From CALMEC01 sp963765105 (GTDB taxonomy: Bacteria; Actinomycetota; Thermoleophilia; Miltoncostaeales; Miltoncostaeaceae): a stretch of DNA of 64,000 nt. Shown here piece by piece: positions 42,680-51,054 of this stretch. Location: contig CAVXUW010000002.1 in the NCBI GenBank assembly GCA_963765105.1, positions 806,001 through 870,000 on the forward strand, given 5' to 3'. The first letter of the stretch is position 1, and each line of letters begins with the position of its first letter. The position numbers and the translations under genes were made by a program. The notes under the pieces are model-generated. The model had not been told where the DNA came from. It did not search any database and saw only the letters and a list, made by a program, of their open reading frames with translations.

Positions 42680-43441
42680 ATGTCGACATCACCACCAACC
42701 CGTGCCACCCCCAGTCGGGACCTTGACGTCGGGCCCGGCACGCTCTCGGCGCTCGTCGTCGACGACGACATCCGCATCGCGGCGTTCCTGTACGACAACC
42801 TCATCGCCGATCGGTTTGTCGTCACACACGCCACCAGTGGGGAAGAGGCGCTCGAGATCGCCATGGGTGAGCGCCCCGACGTCGCGATCATCGACGTCGG
42901 TCTACCGGGCATGAGTGGATTCGAGCTCGTCTCGGCCATCCGTGAAGGCAACGCGGAGGGCGCGTGGGATCCGGGCATGGCCATTCTCATGCTCACCGGA
43001 CGCGACGACCCACAGAGCGTCATCCGCGGGATCGAACGCGGTGCCGACGACTACCTCACCAAACCCGTCCACTACCCCGAACTGCTCGCCCGTATCGGCG
43101 CCAACATCCGTCGCGCCCGCGGCATCACACTCTCGGGCAACGTTAGCGTCGGCCCGGTGGAGGTCGACCGGCGCTCGCTCATCGTCACGGTCCATGGCCG
43201 CGGGCTGCGCTTGTCGAGCAAGGAGTTCTCACTTCTCAGTGCCCTGGCGCGCGATCCGCACCGGGCCATGTCCAAGCATGAGTTGCTTCGCGAGGTTTGG
43301 GGCTACAACCACAACGCCCGCACGCGAACGCTCGACAGCCACGCCAGCCGGCTACGAACGAAGCTGGCCGACGCCGGAGTTCCCGGCTGGATCCGCAACG
43401 TCTGGGGCCAGGGATACCGGCTCCTTCCGGAGGAATGGTAA
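42680..43441 (+). CDS. OmpR/PhoB-family response regulator of the Tad operon
   Basis: A 253-residue two-component response regulator. The receiver domain (about 24-145) has the acidic pocket VVDDD, the phospho-acceptor Asp72 in VAIIDVGLPGMSG, the Thr in LMLTGRDD and the Lys in DYLTKPVHYPELLARI. The C-terminal winged helix (about 155-253: LRLSSKEFSLLSALARDPHR, WGYNHNARTRTLDSHASRLR) binds DNA. GGAGAGGGAG gives a strong ribosome binding site. The kinase gene begins at the last base of its stop codon, so the pair is co-made, and both probably control this or a related pilus operon. Confidence 0.95.
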   Translation: MSTSPPTRATPSRDLDVGPGTLSALVVDDDIRIAAFLYDNLIADRFVVTHATSGEEALEIAMGERPDVAIIDVGLPGMSGFELVSAIREGNAEGAWDPGMAILMLTGRDDPQSVIRGIERGADDYLTKPVHYPELLARIGANIRRARGITLSGNVSVGPVEVDRRSLIVTVHGRGLRLSSKEFSLLSALARDPHRAMSKHELLREVWGYNHNARTRTLDSHASRLRTKLADAGVPGWIRNVWGQGYRLLPEEW

Positions 43442-44148
43442 TGGTCACTCATCTGATGATGCTGCCCGGCGGCCAATCGTCGACCGAGGCCGAAGATCTC
43501 CTTCACGACATGCGCGGGGCGCTGACCGTCATTCGCGGCCAGTGCTACGCCATCGAACGTCCGACCACCCCCGTGGGGGAGATCGTCGAGCGGGTGCGCA
43601 CAATCGACGCGGAGGTCGACCGTATCCTCCAATCCATCAAACGTGTGCGGAGTGCCGTAGCTGGTGACGACTGCGACGAGGCGCTGGAGCACGTGGATAT
43701 GGGTGCCCTGCTTGCCGATGTCGCTGACCGATTCGACGGGACGGCGTCGGCCGGTGGAGTGGCCCTACGGGTGGAGTTCCCACGCGAGCCGGTATGCGTC
43801 GTCGGTTACGAAGCGGACTTGCGTCGCATGCTCGACAACCTCGTTACGAATGCCATCCGTCATGCGCCCGACGACAGCGAGGTTCAGGTCGACCTCATCG
43901 AACGCGATGAGCGCGTGATCGTGCGCGTACGCGACCAGGGCATCGGCGTTCCCGAGTCAGACGCCGACCGCATCTTCGCCCGTGGCATAACCGCCGCTGC
44001 CGATACGGGATGGGGCATTGGCCTGCCCATCGCACAACAGATCGCGCGGCGCCACCACGGCACGGTCGCCGTGCATCCCACGGTGGCCGGAGCGTTGTTC
44101 GCCGTTGATCTTCCCGTTGGCGCATCTGCCCCGAAGGCGACGGCATGA
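43441..44148 (+). CDS. Soluble sensor histidine kinase of the Tad operon
   Basis: A 235-residue histidine kinase without membrane segments. A short dimerisation helix carries the phospho-accepting His in EDLLHDMRGALTVIRGQ (about His22), and the HATPase domain (about 110-235) has the N box NLVTNAIRHAPDDSE, G1 VRDQGIGVPE and G2 GWGIGLPIAQQIARRHHG. No sensory PAS or HAMP domain precedes the His, so the input must come from a partner protein. It starts at TAATG with the response regulator and overlaps the next gene. Confidence 0.9.
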   Translation: MVTHLMMLPGGQSSTEAEDLLHDMRGALTVIRGQCYAIERPTTPVGEIVERVRTIDAEVDRILQSIKRVRSAVAGDDCDEALEHVDMGALLADVADRFDGTASAGGVALRVEFPREPVCVVGYEADLRRMLDNLVTNAIRHAPDDSEVQVDLIERDERVIVRVRDQGIGVPESDADRIFARGITAAADTGWGIGLPIAQQIARRHHGTVAVHPTVAGALFAVDLPVGASAPKATA

Positions 44149-44723
44149 GCACCACCTTCATTGTTGAGGCATCGATCGCCGAGCGGTTGGGAACCGCGAC
44201 GACGGCGCTGCGAGTGGTGCCCCGACGGCGCCGGTCGCGCTGGGGTTTGCGTCGCGGTCAGTGGCAGGAACTCTCGCCGGCCGATGCGCTCGACACCATG
44301 GTCGACGCACCAGCCACGCCGATCGTCCTGTCCCGGTCCGCCCACGCAGACCCCGGGGCGGCGAAGCTCCGGTCGTTGGCGCACCTCGTCAACGTCGACG
44401 TTCTCTACTTGCCGGACGATGTCGACGATGCCGCGTGGAGTGTCGCGATCGCAACGCGACTGGCCGATGCTGACCGTCCACATCTGCTGCGGGCCCTCGG
44501 AGTGGTGTGTTGCGGTCCGCGTGCCTTTGTCGGTGTGCCGACGCGGCCGTGGGGGGCCGCCGAGCGCTTGGTCCCGGCGGTGCGTCCTGTCACGCTCGCG
44601 CGATGGGCCAGCTGCGCGTGGGAATCGTGTGCGTGGTGCACCGGCGGGGGAGCCCCTGGCGACCAGTGCCGTCGCTGCGGAATGATGATCCTGGCAGCGA
44701 CGATTGACGGAGACGCGGCATGA
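44145..44723 (+). CDS. Hypothetical Tad-operon protein with C-terminal Cys cluster
   Basis: A 192-residue protein between the kinase and the CpaB-like gene, overlapping both by 4 nt. The N-terminal part contains a basic stretch (RVVPRRRRSRWGLRRGQW) and a middle region that may have a nucleotide-binding-like fold (AATPIVLSRSAHADPGAAKL resembles no motif I can name). The C-terminus has a zinc-ribbon-like cluster: C-x4-C-x2-C in SCAWESCAWC and C-x2-C in DQCRRCG. Unknown function; conserved place in the operon suggests a regulatory or assembly role. Confidence 0.7.
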   Translation: MSTTFIVEASIAERLGTATTALRVVPRRRRSRWGLRRGQWQELSPADALDTMVDAPATPIVLSRSAHADPGAAKLRSLAHLVNVDVLYLPDDVDDAAWSVAIATRLADADRPHLLRALGVVCCGPRAFVGVPTRPWGAAERLVPAVRPVTLARWASCAWESCAWCTGGGAPGDQCRRCGMMILAATIDGDAA

Positions 44724-45367
44724 TCCGCCGGCTTCGCCACCGGCGGCCCAGCATGTGGTTCGTGTTGGCGGCGGCCTTGGCAACAATCGCGGCGATCACC
44801 ACGATGCGCGCCGCGGCAACGAATGGCACGACGGCGACAGTCGTCGTGGCCGCTCGTGATCTGCCCTACGGCGCCAACTTTGGTGAGTCGGTCGCAAACG
44901 CGCGTGAAGTGGTCGTTCCACGTGACGGCGTCCTCCCGGGAATGGTGCAACGCCGTAGCGATTTGGTCGGCCGCAGCCTATCGGTCCCTGTTCGCGCGGG
45001 AGAGCCCATCACGCAAGCAAGCCTGGGCGGGGAACCGGGCGTCGCACCCGAGCCCCTCCGCCGCGGTGAGCGCGCCATATCCGTGCCTCGTGGGGCGGCA
45101 GGGGCCGCGATCACTGCTTTGGTGCCGGGCGCCCGCGTCGACGTCATCTCGTCGTCGGACTCCGGCGAGGCACGACTGGTCGTGGCACGCGCCGAAGTGA
45201 TCGCCCAGACCATTCCGAGCGAGACGGATCCCGCCTCCGATGGTGGTGCGGTGCTCCTGCGCGTAACTGCCAAAGGTGCGCTCGACTTGAGTGCCGCCCT
45301 GGATGGAACGCGCGGCGTGCGCCTGGTGCCGCGCCCGACAAACGATGAGGGAGAGGACATTCCATGA
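44720..45367 (+). CDS. SAF-domain pilus assembly protein, CpaB/RcpC-like
   Basis: A 215-residue protein anchored by one N-terminal helix (MWFVLAAALATIAAITTM). A SAF domain follows (TVVVAARDLPYGANFGESVA, LPGMVQRRSDLVGRSLSVPVRAGEPIT), then a RcpC-like beta region (RAISVPRGAAGAAITALVPG, VDVISSSDSGEARLVVA). In Tad/Cpa pili CpaB binds the cell wall and, in diderms, the secretin; in this monoderm set it probably positions the pilus in peptidoglycan. Overlaps both neighbours by 4 nt. Confidence 0.85.
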   Translation: MIRRLRHRRPSMWFVLAAALATIAAITTMRAAATNGTTATVVVAARDLPYGANFGESVANAREVVVPRDGVLPGMVQRRSDLVGRSLSVPVRAGEPITQASLGGEPGVAPEPLRRGERAISVPRGAAGAAITALVPGARVDVISSSDSGEARLVVARAEVIAQTIPSETDPASDGGAVLLRVTAKGALDLSAALDGTRGVRLVPRPTNDEGEDIP

Positions 45368-46191
45368 TCGACCACCTCGGAGTCGGTACGGCTCACGACG
45401 ATCCGTGGAATGCCCTGCTCGTCGAGGATCCCTTCGGTGAGACGGATGATCTCACTGATGAGATCATCCCGAACTCCCGCGCGGTGGCGGCGGAGTCAAT
45501 TGTGGTTGTCGGTGCGGGCGGTGGGGTGGGAGCGAGCCTTGTCGCGTCTGGTCTCGCCCTCAGTCAAGCCCGGCACGGCACTGCACCGCTTCTGATCGAC
45601 CTGGATGCTTACCGTGGTGACCTCGCCGGCTCGTGGGGTGTCCCGGACGATCGCACCGTTGCCGATCTCGGCGACGTTGTCGACGAGGTCGACACCCAGC
45701 ACGTCGGCATGGTCGCCCATCGTCATGAGACGGGGGTTCATCTCGTGCTGGGTCCGCCATCGGGGTCGGACAGTCCGTTCACGACCGACGGGGCACTGAG
45801 GCGTCTCATCAGTGCCTGTGCCGGTTTCGCTCCCCCCATCGTTGATCTCGGTTCCGGACTCATGGACCGGGCAGCGTCGATCGCGCAGGACGCGACGGTC
45901 GTTGTCGTGGCCGCGCCGACGGTTGCGTCCGCCCGTCGCACACGTGGTTTTGAGGAGATGATGCGCGGTTGGAGAGTGCGACGGAGCCTGGTCGTCCTCA
46001 ACCGGGGATCTCTTCGCGACGAACTGTCGACACGTGCGTTTGCACGAGCGATCGGTCGGCCCGTTGTGGCGGAGATCCCACGGGCGATGCGAGACGCTCA
46101 CATGCTCGGCGCGGGAGAGTGGCCGGGACGAGGCCGGCGGGCGATCTGCAGCGCCATCGATGGGCTCGCTGAGCTGATTGCGGCGGGATGA
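45364..46191 (+). CDS. CpaE/Ssd-like MinD-fold protein lacking the Walker A lysine
   Basis: A 275-residue MinD/ParA-fold protein like CpaE and mycobacterial Ssd. The P-loop region reads VVVGAGGGVGASLVASGLAL, so the lysines of the ParA Walker A (KGGxGKT) are missing. Switch-like segments LLIDLDAYRGDLAGSWGV and APPIVDLGSGL remain, and VVVVAAPTVASARRT follows. CpaE homologues locate the pilus or secretion machine; the altered P-loop, common in Ssd-type proteins, suggests weak or no ATPase activity. Confidence 0.85.
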   Translation: MIDHLGVGTAHDDPWNALLVEDPFGETDDLTDEIIPNSRAVAAESIVVVGAGGGVGASLVASGLALSQARHGTAPLLIDLDAYRGDLAGSWGVPDDRTVADLGDVVDEVDTQHVGMVAHRHETGVHLVLGPPSGSDSPFTTDGALRRLISACAGFAPPIVDLGSGLMDRAASIAQDATVVVVAAPTVASARRTRGFEEMMRGWRVRRSLVVLNRGSLRDELSTRAFARAIGRPVVAEIPRAMRDAHMLGAGEWPGRGRRAICSAIDGLAELIAAG

Positions 46192-47429
46192 CCACGACTG
46201 CCCCCGCAATCGACCCGAGTCTGGTCGCCCACCTGCGCACCCGGGCGGTGCGTGATGCGTCGGCGACCACCGGCCCGATCGATCGCCAGTCTTTGGCAGG
46301 CGTGGTGGAGCGCATCATCGACGAGGAACGCCGCATCCTCCCGGCGGTCGTCCGCCGCGGCGTGGTCGCAGCCGTGATCGACGAGACCCTCGGCTTCGGC
46401 CCGCTGGAGCCGCTTCTGCGCGACCCGGAGATCACCGAGGTCATGGTCAACGGGCCAACATCCATCTTCGTGGAGCGGGCAGGGCGGCTCACACAAGTCG
46501 ACGCGCGCTTCGCTGACGATGCACATGTCCTTCATGTCATCGATCGAATCCTGTCGCCCCTGGGGAGGCGCATCGACGAGGCGAGCCCCATGGTGGATGC
46601 ACGTCTTCCCGACGGATCCCGTGTCAACGCCATCATTCCCCCGCTCAGCCTCGACGGACCCACGCTCACTGTTCGCCGCTTCGGCGCCCGGGCCCTGAGC
46701 GCGAAGGACCTCGTCACACGCGAATCGCTCACCCCCGAGATGCTGACTCTGCTGCGCGCCGCCGTGCGTGCCAAGCGCAACATCCTTGTTACCGGGGGTA
46801 CCGGCAGCGGCAAGACGACGACCCTCGCCGCGATTGCCGCGTTTATCCCGAGCGCGGAACGGGTCATCACCATCGAAGACGCGGCCGAGCTGCGCCTCAC
46901 GCTGCCGCACGTCGTGCGGCTCGAGAGTCGTCCGGCCAGCCTGGAAGGTACCGGGGCCATCCCGATCCGGGCTCTGGTGAGGAACGCGTTGCGAATGCGG
47001 CCCGATCGCATCGTTGTGGGTGAGTGCCGCGGCGGGGAGGTCGTGGACATGTTGGCGGCCATGAGCACTGGACACGAGGGATCACTGTCGACGCTGCACG
47101 CATCGTCTCCCGACGACGCCGTGCGGCGTCTCCACACACTCGCGCTCATGGGCGATGTGGAATTGCCCTACGCCGCCGTGGCGGATCAGGTAGCCCACGC
47201 CATCGATCTCATTGTTCACCAGGCTCGGTTGGGCGACGGCAGCCGACGCATCGTCGAGATCGCCGCCGTTCGTTCCGAGGGCGCACGCGCCATTGTCGAG
47301 CCTCTGGTTCACTTTGCGGCGGATGGGCACGACGGCTCACGGATCGTCGGGCGCTTCATCTGGCAGGCGGCAGCGGAGGCCTGGGGTGCCACCGCCCGTC
47401 GCGACGCCGACCTGACGGAGCTGGCATGA
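46188..47429 (+). CDS. tadA: Tad pilus/secretion ATPase TadA (CpaF)
   Basis: A 413-residue secretion ATPase that powers pilus assembly. Order: N-terminal helical domain, ETLGFGPLEPLLRDPEITEVMVNGP, the Walker A NILVTGGTGSGKTTTLAAIA (Lys at about 209), the Asp box VITIEDAAELRL, Walker B DRIVVGECRGGEVVDMLAAM and the His box STLHASSPDDAV. All catalytic motifs are intact. Its start overlaps cpaE and its stop overlaps tadB by 4 nt. Confidence 0.96.
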   Translation: MTTTAPAIDPSLVAHLRTRAVRDASATTGPIDRQSLAGVVERIIDEERRILPAVVRRGVVAAVIDETLGFGPLEPLLRDPEITEVMVNGPTSIFVERAGRLTQVDARFADDAHVLHVIDRILSPLGRRIDEASPMVDARLPDGSRVNAIIPPLSLDGPTLTVRRFGARALSAKDLVTRESLTPEMLTLLRAAVRAKRNILVTGGTGSGKTTTLAAIAAFIPSAERVITIEDAAELRLTLPHVVRLESRPASLEGTGAIPIRALVRNALRMRPDRIVVGECRGGEVVDMLAAMSTGHEGSLSTLHASSPDDAVRRLHTLALMGDVELPYAAVADQVAHAIDLIVHQARLGDGSRRIVEIAAVRSEGARAIVEPLVHFAADGHDGSRIVGRFIWQAAAEAWGATARRDADLTELA

Positions 47430-48298
47430 GCATCATCGTTCCCGGGATCTGCGCGGCATCGTCGGCGATCGCGCTGACGGCCGGCGTTCGCCAGGTGACG
47501 GCATCGCGTCGCAGGACGGGAATCTCGTTCCGCATTGTTGGACGCACGCGCTCCGGTGAACAGCTTGCGCGTTCGCTGGAACGCGCTGGGGTGCCACTGA
47601 GCGCCGACGCGTTTTGTGGGCTTACCCTGGCGGGTGCTGTCGCTGTCGCATTTGCCGCCTTGGCCTTGATTCACTCACCGGTGATCGCCGCTGTGGCAAC
47701 GACCGCAAGCGTCGCGGGCGCCATTGGCGTTGTGCGCTCAGCTGACCGGCGGTACCTCGATCGGCTGGGTGCCCAACTTGCAACGGTGGCCCAGCAGCTG
47801 GGTGGCGCGGTCGGGGCTGGGCTGTCGCTCCGTCAGGCGGTGGCACGTGTAGCGGTTGACGCTCCGCAACCCGCATCGAGTGAGTTGACCCGTCTGGCAC
47901 GCGAGCTCGACTTGGGCGTGCCGCTCGACGATGCCCTGGAGGCCATGGCGCAGCGCCTCCCGGCGGTCGGCCTCCGCACCATGGTCACGGCCATCCAGGT
48001 TCAGCGTATTGCGGGCGGAAACTTGAGTGGTGCGCTCGCCGACTTGTCGTATCGCCTCGACGACCGCGCGGCGCTCGAACGCGAAGGGCGCAGCGCCACC
48101 GCGCAGGCGCGGATGTCGGCCTGGTTGGTCACGGCCCTTCCTCTTGTCGGGGGTGTGATGGCCGAGATCGCGTCGCCCGGTACGCTGGCTCGCACCCTCG
48201 GTCAGGGCATCGGCCTCATCATCCTCGTCGTTGCGTCCTTGCTGCAGCTCGCGGGAGTGCTGTTGATTCGCCGGCTCATGCGAGGGGCGTTGTCGTGA
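47426..48298 (+). CDS. tadB: Tad pilus inner-membrane platform protein TadB
   Basis: A 290-residue T2SSF-domain membrane protein. The N-terminal helices (MSIIVPGICAASSAIALTAG; LAGAVAVAFAALALI) are followed by the cytoplasmic domain with the F motif LATVAQQLGGAVGAGLSLRQ, ELDLGVPLDDALEAMAQRLP and AIQVQRIAGGNLSGALADLS, and then the last two helices. ATG 47426 overlaps the tadA stop; a longer frame to 47024 lies inside tadA. Interacts with TadA and TadC. Confidence 0.92.
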   Translation: MSIIVPGICAASSAIALTAGVRQVTASRRRTGISFRIVGRTRSGEQLARSLERAGVPLSADAFCGLTLAGAVAVAFAALALIHSPVIAAVATTASVAGAIGVVRSADRRYLDRLGAQLATVAQQLGGAVGAGLSLRQAVARVAVDAPQPASSELTRLARELDLGVPLDDALEAMAQRLPAVGLRTMVTAIQVQRIAGGNLSGALADLSYRLDDRAALEREGRSATAQARMSAWLVTALPLVGGVMAEIASPGTLARTLGQGIGLIILVVASLLQLAGVLLIRRLMRGALS

Positions 48299-49155
48299 GC
48301 GTTCCCTCACCGCTGGTGATCTGGCTCATGTCGTTGGGGGCGCTGACCCTGGCCCTTCGTGCGCGGCGGAAGGAACGGGTCGTCGTCGCATCGGCAGTGC
48401 CGGGCTGGGTCTCCTTGGCGCGACGCGTGCCGAGTCCCGAGGCGCTGCGACGACGTGCCATGTCGGAACGTCTCGCCGCCGATTTTTCGGCCGCACGGTT
48501 GGATGCATCCATCGATGCCGCGGGGTTCTGCCGCTGTCGAGCCGGCGTGGCGATTGCATCTGCCGTTACGGCTGTTCCCGCAGCGATCACACACCCGGCG
48601 GGTGTGGTTTTGGTGGCGTTGCTCTCGGGTGCCGGGTGGTTTCTTCCCGCGGCCTGGGTCCGGCGACGTGCCGTGTCGCGACGCGCTCAGGTGGTGCGCG
48701 ATCTGCCGGACCTCATCGATCTTGTCGTGATCTGCACCCGGGCGGGTATGGCACTGGAACCATCCCTCCGCCTGGGTGTGGAGCGCCAAACTGGCCCATT
48801 GGCCGACGAGATCGTCACGACCCTCACGGCATTCGACTTGGGGACGCCGCGACGGGAAGGGCTGCGCGATCTGTCCGATCGCATGGGGTGCGTCGAGCTC
48901 ACCGGCTTGGTAGGTGCCCTCCTGCAGGCGGAAGAGCTCGGCACACCGATTGCGGTGGTCCTGGCGCGTCAAGCTGAGCTGCTCCGCGCGGCCCGCACAC
49001 AACTGCTGCGTGAGCACGCAGCAAAAGCCGCGCCGAAGGTGCAGCTCGTGGTGGCGATGGTCATGGTGCCCGCGGCACTGCTGGTCGTGCTTGGGGTGTT
49101 GGTCATTCGTCTGCTCGGCGAGATCGGCGGTATCAACGGAGGAGGACTGTTGTGA
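48295..49155 (+). CDS. tadC: Tad pilus inner-membrane platform protein TadC
   Basis: A 286-residue second T2SSF-domain membrane protein. Seen are RDLPDLIDLVVICTRAGMAL with EPSLRLGVERQTGPLADEIV, GLVGALLQAEELGTPIAVVL and the terminal helix (VVAMVMVPAALLVVLGVLVI). GTG start overlaps the tadB stop. With TadB it forms the membrane base on which TadA acts. Confidence 0.92.
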   Translation: MSVPSPLVIWLMSLGALTLALRARRKERVVVASAVPGWVSLARRVPSPEALRRRAMSERLAADFSAARLDASIDAAGFCRCRAGVAIASAVTAVPAAITHPAGVVLVALLSGAGWFLPAAWVRRRAVSRRAQVVRDLPDLIDLVVICTRAGMALEPSLRLGVERQTGPLADEIVTTLTAFDLGTPRREGLRDLSDRMGCVELTGLVGALLQAEELGTPIAVVLARQAELLRAARTQLLREHAAKAAPKVQLVVAMVMVPAALLVVLGVLVIRLLGEIGGINGGGLL

Positions 49156-49436
49156 GACAACGCGGCTCGGCATCGGCGGACTACCTGGGCGTGATCGCGG
49201 TGATCGGGATCATGTTCATCGGCCTTGTCGGGCTTCGTCCCCGCGAGGTGCGAAACAAGAACCCCGTTGACGTCATCCCGCCGATCGTCCGATTGCTGGG
49301 CGCACCCGTCAGGAACCTCACCCCGCGACCAACCCGCCCGCGTCCCAAGCCATCGCGCCCACGGCCGCGAAAGCCGCGACCAAAGGCGGCCCCTCGCGAC
49401 CGAGTGATCGTGCCATTGCCGGACTGGTGGCGGTGA
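49152..49436 (+). CDS. Flp pilin-like peptide with Pro/Arg-rich tail
   Basis: A 94-residue protein last in the Tad operon, overlapping tadC by 4 nt. The N-terminus RQRGSASADYLGVIAVIGIM resembles type IVb (Flp/TadE-like) pilins: a basic leader, Gly at the cleavage point, then SAxxY and a hydrophobic helix. The usual Glu at mature position 5 is Asp here (SASADY). After the helix comes a very unusual tail of Pro, Arg and Lys repeats (RPTRPRPKPSRPRPRKPRPK) and PLPDWWR at the end. Whether it forms the fibre or a tip/adaptor is unknown; no other pilin gene is in the window. Confidence 0.65.
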   Translation: MRQRGSASADYLGVIAVIGIMFIGLVGLRPREVRNKNPVDVIPPIVRLLGAPVRNLTPRPTRPRPKPSRPRPRKPRPKAAPRDRVIVPLPDWWR

Positions 49437-49502
49437 CCGGGTGGCAGCTGCCCCGCGCGACGAGACTGTCCCCGGGCTCGTTCACCCGCCGGGAGAAGAA
49501 CG

Positions 49503-50085
49503 GTGCTCTTGATGGCGATGGCTACCCGGTTGCGATCGACATACGACGCTCCGCGCACGCGACGGTTCAGTTGTGATGAGGTCATCCGCATGGCGGATGC
49601 CGCGATCATTGGCGACATGGAGCGTGTCGAGCTGCTGGACGAATGCTTGGTCGAAATGAGCCCCGAGGGGTCCGCACACGCGTGGGTTGTGGCGAAGCTC
49701 GCCAACCGGCTTGTGCGGACGTATCCCGAGCGCTTCACCGTCCGCTCACAGAGCACGCTCCCCACCGGTTCTCACGGCTTCGTCGAGCCGGATGCGTTCG
49801 TGGTCGATCACGACGGCCCGGCCTTCCGCGACCGTCTCAAACGGTGCTCGTCGTTGAGGTTTCCCAAACCAGTGTCGCCTGGGATCGTCAGGAGAAGGCT
49901 CGCATCTACGCCCAATGGGGCGCCCAGACCTACTGGGTTGTTGACCTCGTGGCGGATGAGGTCGTCGTTCACACCAACCCCATCCCGATGGGTATCGAAC
50001 CGTCGAGCTTCATCGTCGCAATGAGCCGATCGCGCTCCCGAAAATCGACCGTCCCCTCACGGCCGCTGGGATTCTTCATCTCTGA
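49503..50085 (+). pseudogene. Uma2-family (DUF820) endonuclease-like gene with two frameshifts
   Basis: Three frames together spell one Uma2 protein. Frame 1 from GTG 49503 gives MADAAIIGDMERVELLDECL, VEMSPEGSAHAWVVAKL and DAFVVDHDGPAFRDR. Near 49815-49841 the homology passes to the next frame: TVLVVEVSQTSVAWDRQEKA, RIYAQWGAQTYWVVDLV. Near 49979-49987 it passes to the third frame: HPDGYRTVELHRRNEPIALP and a stop at 50083-50085. Each change equals loss of one base, and each site has a short A or C run (AAA at 49839-49841, CCCC at 49978-49981). So the gene is either decayed or carries two homopolymer errors. The PD-(D/E)xK residues (EPDAF, VVEVS) are otherwise present. Confidence 0.85.
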
Positions 50086-50094
50086 CCGTCGCGC

Positions 50095-50736
50095 TCAACG
50101 ACTGTCGATTGCCACACGTAAGCCGAGCGCGATGAGGACCGAGCCGGTGATGGCCTCGATGGTTGCTCGGATCCGCGGGCGGGTGAGGGCCCGCGCGGCC
50201 CGTCCGACGATGGAAGCGTAGAGGGTGAGCCAGATCGCACCGATCGTAATGTGGATCGCGGTGAGGCCGAGCACTTGCACCCACACCGCATTGTCGGGGT
50301 CGACGAACTGCGGGATGAGCGTGAGAAAAAGCAGCGCTGGTTTGGGGTTCAGCACAGTGCTGATGAAGCCCTGCAGTAGGGCCGTGCGCTTGCTCGGAAT
50401 CGCAGGGGGCGTCGGCGTTGCTTTGGCGGCGACCTGCCTCGATTGGGCTGCGCGGCGCGCCGCGCGCAGGGACTGGATCCCGAGGAAGATGAGATACGCC
50501 GCACCCGCGATCTTGACGACGTTGTATGCGACCGCCGACGCGACCAGAAGTGCGGAGAGCCCCACTGTGGCACCCACACCATGGACGACGATGCCGCAGA
50601 GGTTGCCGAGGATCGTGCGGTGTGCCAGCGATGTTCCGCCGACGATCACCTGACGTGTGATGAGCGCCATGTCGGCGCCGGGCACCATCGTGATGAGCAG
50701 CGACACTGCGACAAACGCCAAAAGACTCTGCGCCAT
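50095..50736 (-). CDS. LysE/RhtB-family amino acid exporter
   Basis: A 213-residue membrane exporter with about six helices. The family N-terminus is clear: SLLAFVAVSLLITMVPGADM followed by ALITRQVIVGG, then GNLCGIVVHGVGATVGLSAL, GAAYLIFLGIQSLRAA and FISTVLNPKPALLFL. Substrate, such as homoserine, threonine or lysine, is unknown. ATG 50736 is chosen because a TATGCT element ends 6 nt before it. Confidence 0.9.
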   Translation of the reverse strand: MAQSLLAFVAVSLLITMVPGADMALITRQVIVGGTSLAHRTILGNLCGIVVHGVGATVGLSALLVASAVAYNVVKIAGAAYLIFLGIQSLRAARRAAQSRQVAAKATPTPPAIPSKRTALLQGFISTVLNPKPALLFLTLIPQFVDPDNAVWVQVLGLTAIHITIGAIWLTLYASIVGRAARALTRPRIRATIEAITGSVLIALGLRVAIDSR

Positions 50737-50742
50737 CGCTGG

Positions 50743-50748
50743 AGCATA
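50743..50748 (-). promoter_or_regulatory. -10 element of the LysE-type exporter gene
   Basis: On the minus strand TATGCT ends 6 nt before ATG 50736, implying a leaderless transcript. Confidence 0.45.
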
Positions 50749-51039
50749 CGACAACAGCACCAGACGACTTACGCAGCAGCCGCCGAACTGCTGGCCGTCC
50801 GCATGATGGTGATCTGGCCGGTGCGACTGCCGTCAGTCCGCGCTTCGACCCGCGCGTGTCCGCATGTTTCGATGGGATCTCACGCGCTCGCACACAGATC
50901 ACACTGGACGACTTCGGGACGACTGACCGTCTGCCGGTTACCGTGAACGAGATCCGGCAGCGCGATCCGGGATCCCGGGTCCCGCGCCTAGGTGGCCCAT
51001 CGCTACGGAGACACGACCTGCCTCGATCTCGGGCCTCGC
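50749..51039. other. Intergenic stretch without a supported gene
   Basis: About 300 nt lie between the exporter promoter and the methyltransferase promoter. Open frames here have no recognisable motifs, no ribosome binding site and unlike codon use. A small perfect palindrome (CCGGGATCCCGG) occurs near 50968. I see no other structured element. Confidence 0.5.
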
Positions 51040-51045
51040 TAGTCT
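51040..51045 (+). promoter_or_regulatory. -10 element of the methyltransferase gene
   Basis: TAGTCT ends 9 nt before ATG 51055; GGAG lies between. Confidence 0.4.
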
Positions 51046-51054
51046 CGCACGGAG

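Noticed and set aside
49643..50221. Separate 192-codon gene overlapping the Uma2 start
   Set aside because: Only its middle part has Uma2 homology; it is the second frame of the frameshifted gene, not an independent one.
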